A stretch of DNA of 9,802 nt from NCBI GenBank assembly GCA_011524755.1, contig WTJR01000093.1, positions 1-9,802 of the forward strand, written 5' to 3'. The DNA comes from Halieaceae bacterium. Its GTDB lineage: Bacteria > Pseudomonadota > Gammaproteobacteria > Pseudomonadales > Halieaceae. Below, piece after piece: positions 9,328 through 9,802 of this stretch (positions are counted from its first letter, which is position 1; the number at the start of each line of letters is the position of its first letter). The notes beneath the pieces are model-generated. The model worked only from the letters and a program-made list of their open reading frames with translations. It did no database searches and had not been told where the DNA came from. A program made the position numbers and the translations under genes.

Positions 9328-9687
9328 CTAACCCAGCAAAAGTGAAGCAATCCAGCCAAGGAAGCTGTCTAGCGCCCAGAAGAACAATCCGCACAGCACA
9401 ACAAATATCAAAACGATAATGGTTGTTTGTGATGTCTCTTGTCGCGTAGGCCAGATCACCTTGCGGATTTCTGTACGTGCACCCTTGATCATTGACCAAG
9501 CAGAAGCACCTTTCTCTGTCGTAACCGCCACAGACATCGCAATACCAGCCACGACCAGCATTGCAATTACGCGGTACAGCAACGACTCGTCACTGAAATA
9601 GCTATTGCCGTAGATACCAGCGCCGACCAATAGAACGACGAGTAACCACTTCACGCTATCGAGCTTATTGCCCGCAGCTTCACTCAT
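9328..9687 (-). CDS. secE: Preprotein translocase subunit SecE
   Basis: SecE clamps and stabilises SecY in the inner-membrane protein-export channel. The protein has 119 aa starting MSEAAGNKLDSVKW. It shows the three-helix form typical of gammaproteobacteria. TM1 spans about 12-28 (VKWLLVVLLVGAGIYG) and TM2 about 36-55. A cytosolic amphipathic segment leads to the conserved REIRKVIWPTRQET-like block (here TEIRKVIWPTRQET, about 72-85). TM3 spans about 90-116 and is rich in Val, Ile and Leu. The ATG at 9687 is preferred over a TTG two codons upstream because AAGGA lies six bases before the ATG but directly abuts the TTG. It sits between tRNA-Trp and nusG, its usual partner gene. Confidence 0.97.
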   Translation of the reverse strand: MSEAAGNKLDSVKWLLVVLLVGAGIYGNSYFSDESLLYRVIAMLVVAGIAMSVAVTTEKGASAWSMIKGARTEIRKVIWPTRQETSQTTIIVLIFVVLCGLFFWALDSFLGWIASLLLG

Positions 9688-9693
9688 ATCCAA

Positions 9694-9698
9694 TCCTT
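9694..9698 (-). promoter_or_regulatory. secE ribosome-binding site
   Basis: AAGGA followed by TTGGAT and then ATG gives a six-base spacing to the start at 9687. The alternative TTG at 9693 would touch the site directly, which is unworkable. This decides the secE start in favour of the 119-residue product. Confidence 0.7.
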
Positions 9699-9702
9699 GT
9701 CA

Positions 9703-9721
9703 GAGAGCGAAACTCGCTCTC
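9703..9721 (-). other. Hairpin in the secE leader
   Basis: GAGAGCGA pairs with TCGCTCTC around a three-base GTT loop, giving a perfect 8-bp stem. It ends four bases before the secE ribosome site. There is no U-tract after it, so it is unlikely to be an intrinsic terminator. A role in RNA stability, processing or secE translation is possible but not shown. Confidence 0.55.
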
Positions 9722-9732
9722 GTAAATACAGC

Positions 9733-9759
9733 GCCACTCTCGTATTGGATGAGAGTGGC
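9733..9759 (-). other. Hairpin abutting the tRNA-Trp 3' end
   Basis: GCCACTCTC pairs with GAGAGTGGC, a perfect 9-bp stem with a nine-base loop. The 5' arm starts with the tRNA discriminator base and CCA. The following bases (GCTGTATTT) form only a weak U-rich tract. It could act as a 3' processing or stability element for the tRNA precursor, or as a weak partial terminator that still lets secE be read through. The structure is directly visible; the role is inferred. Confidence 0.55.
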
Positions 9760-9802
9760 AGGCCAGGAGGGAATCGAACCCCCAACCTGCGGATTTGGAA
9801 TC
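9756..9802 (-). tRNA. tRNA-Trp (CCA anticodon), 3' portion; 5' part outside window
   Basis: The visible 47 bases read, 5' to 3': the end of the anticodon stem (GA), a seven-base loop TTCCAAA with anticodon CCA, the stem strand TCCGC, a variable region AGGTT, a T-arm GGGGG-TTCGATT-CCCTC (one G-U pair), the acceptor strand CTGGCCT, discriminator G, and an encoded CCA. Anticodon CCA and discriminator G identify tryptophan. The D-arm and 5' acceptor strand lie beyond the window. The position directly before secE matches the tuf - tRNA-Trp - secE order known from Pseudomonas-type genomes, so tuf is predicted just outside. Confidence 0.95.

Noticed and set aside
9688..9693. TTG start two codons upstream in secE
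   Set aside because: AAGGA directly abuts the TTG, leaving no spacing, while the ATG at 9687 has a normal six-base spacing.

Overview
This window is a core bacterial housekeeping locus read entirely on the minus strand. It is the tRNA-Trp - secE - nusG - rplK - rplA - rplJ - rplL - rpoB - rpoC cluster. The gene order, the E. coli-like RpoB sequence (1363 aa, intact rifampicin region), and a CCA-anticodon tRNA just upstream of secE all point to a gammaproteobacterium. tRNA-Trp in front of secE is the arrangement I recall from Pseudomonas and relatives rather than from E. coli. Moderate GC and the protein sequences would fit a marine, Cellvibrionales-like lineage, but that finer placement is a guess.

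Layout in transcription order, from high to low coordinates: the 3' part of tRNA-Trp (9756-9802, cut by the window edge); a 68-nt spacer with two strong hairpins; secE (9328-9687); nusG (8785-9318); a 106-nt spacer with three small hairpins, where the L1 autoregulatory site of the L11 operon would be expected; rplK (8244-8678); rplA (7547-8242, one base after rplK); a 271-nt spacer holding a recognisable L10 leader RNA; rplJ (6745-7275, GTG start); rplL (6325-6708); a 139-nt spacer with an 11-bp hairpin plus U-tract that looks like the classical rplL-rpoB attenuator; rpoB (2094-6185); a 13-nt gap; and rpoC from its GTG start at 2080 to the window edge (693 codons present, 3' half missing). No gene-free stretch exceeds 300 bases.

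Together the genes supply a protein-export subunit (SecE), a transcription elongation factor that couples polymerase to ribosomes (NusG), the ribosomal stalk and L1 arm (L11, L1, L10, L12), and the two largest RNA polymerase subunits. The spacers are where regulation can be read. The L11-L1 and L10-L12 pairs each follow a structured leader of the kind used for translational feedback by free ribosomal protein. The rplL-rpoB hairpin can lower polymerase subunit output relative to L12.

I found no mobile element, CRISPR array, defence gene, broken gene or unfamiliar protein. All coding capacity is explained by known essential genes, and the long open frames on the plus strand are antisense shadows. 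I do not see an undescribed system here. The points worth a second look are RNA structures in the spacers.
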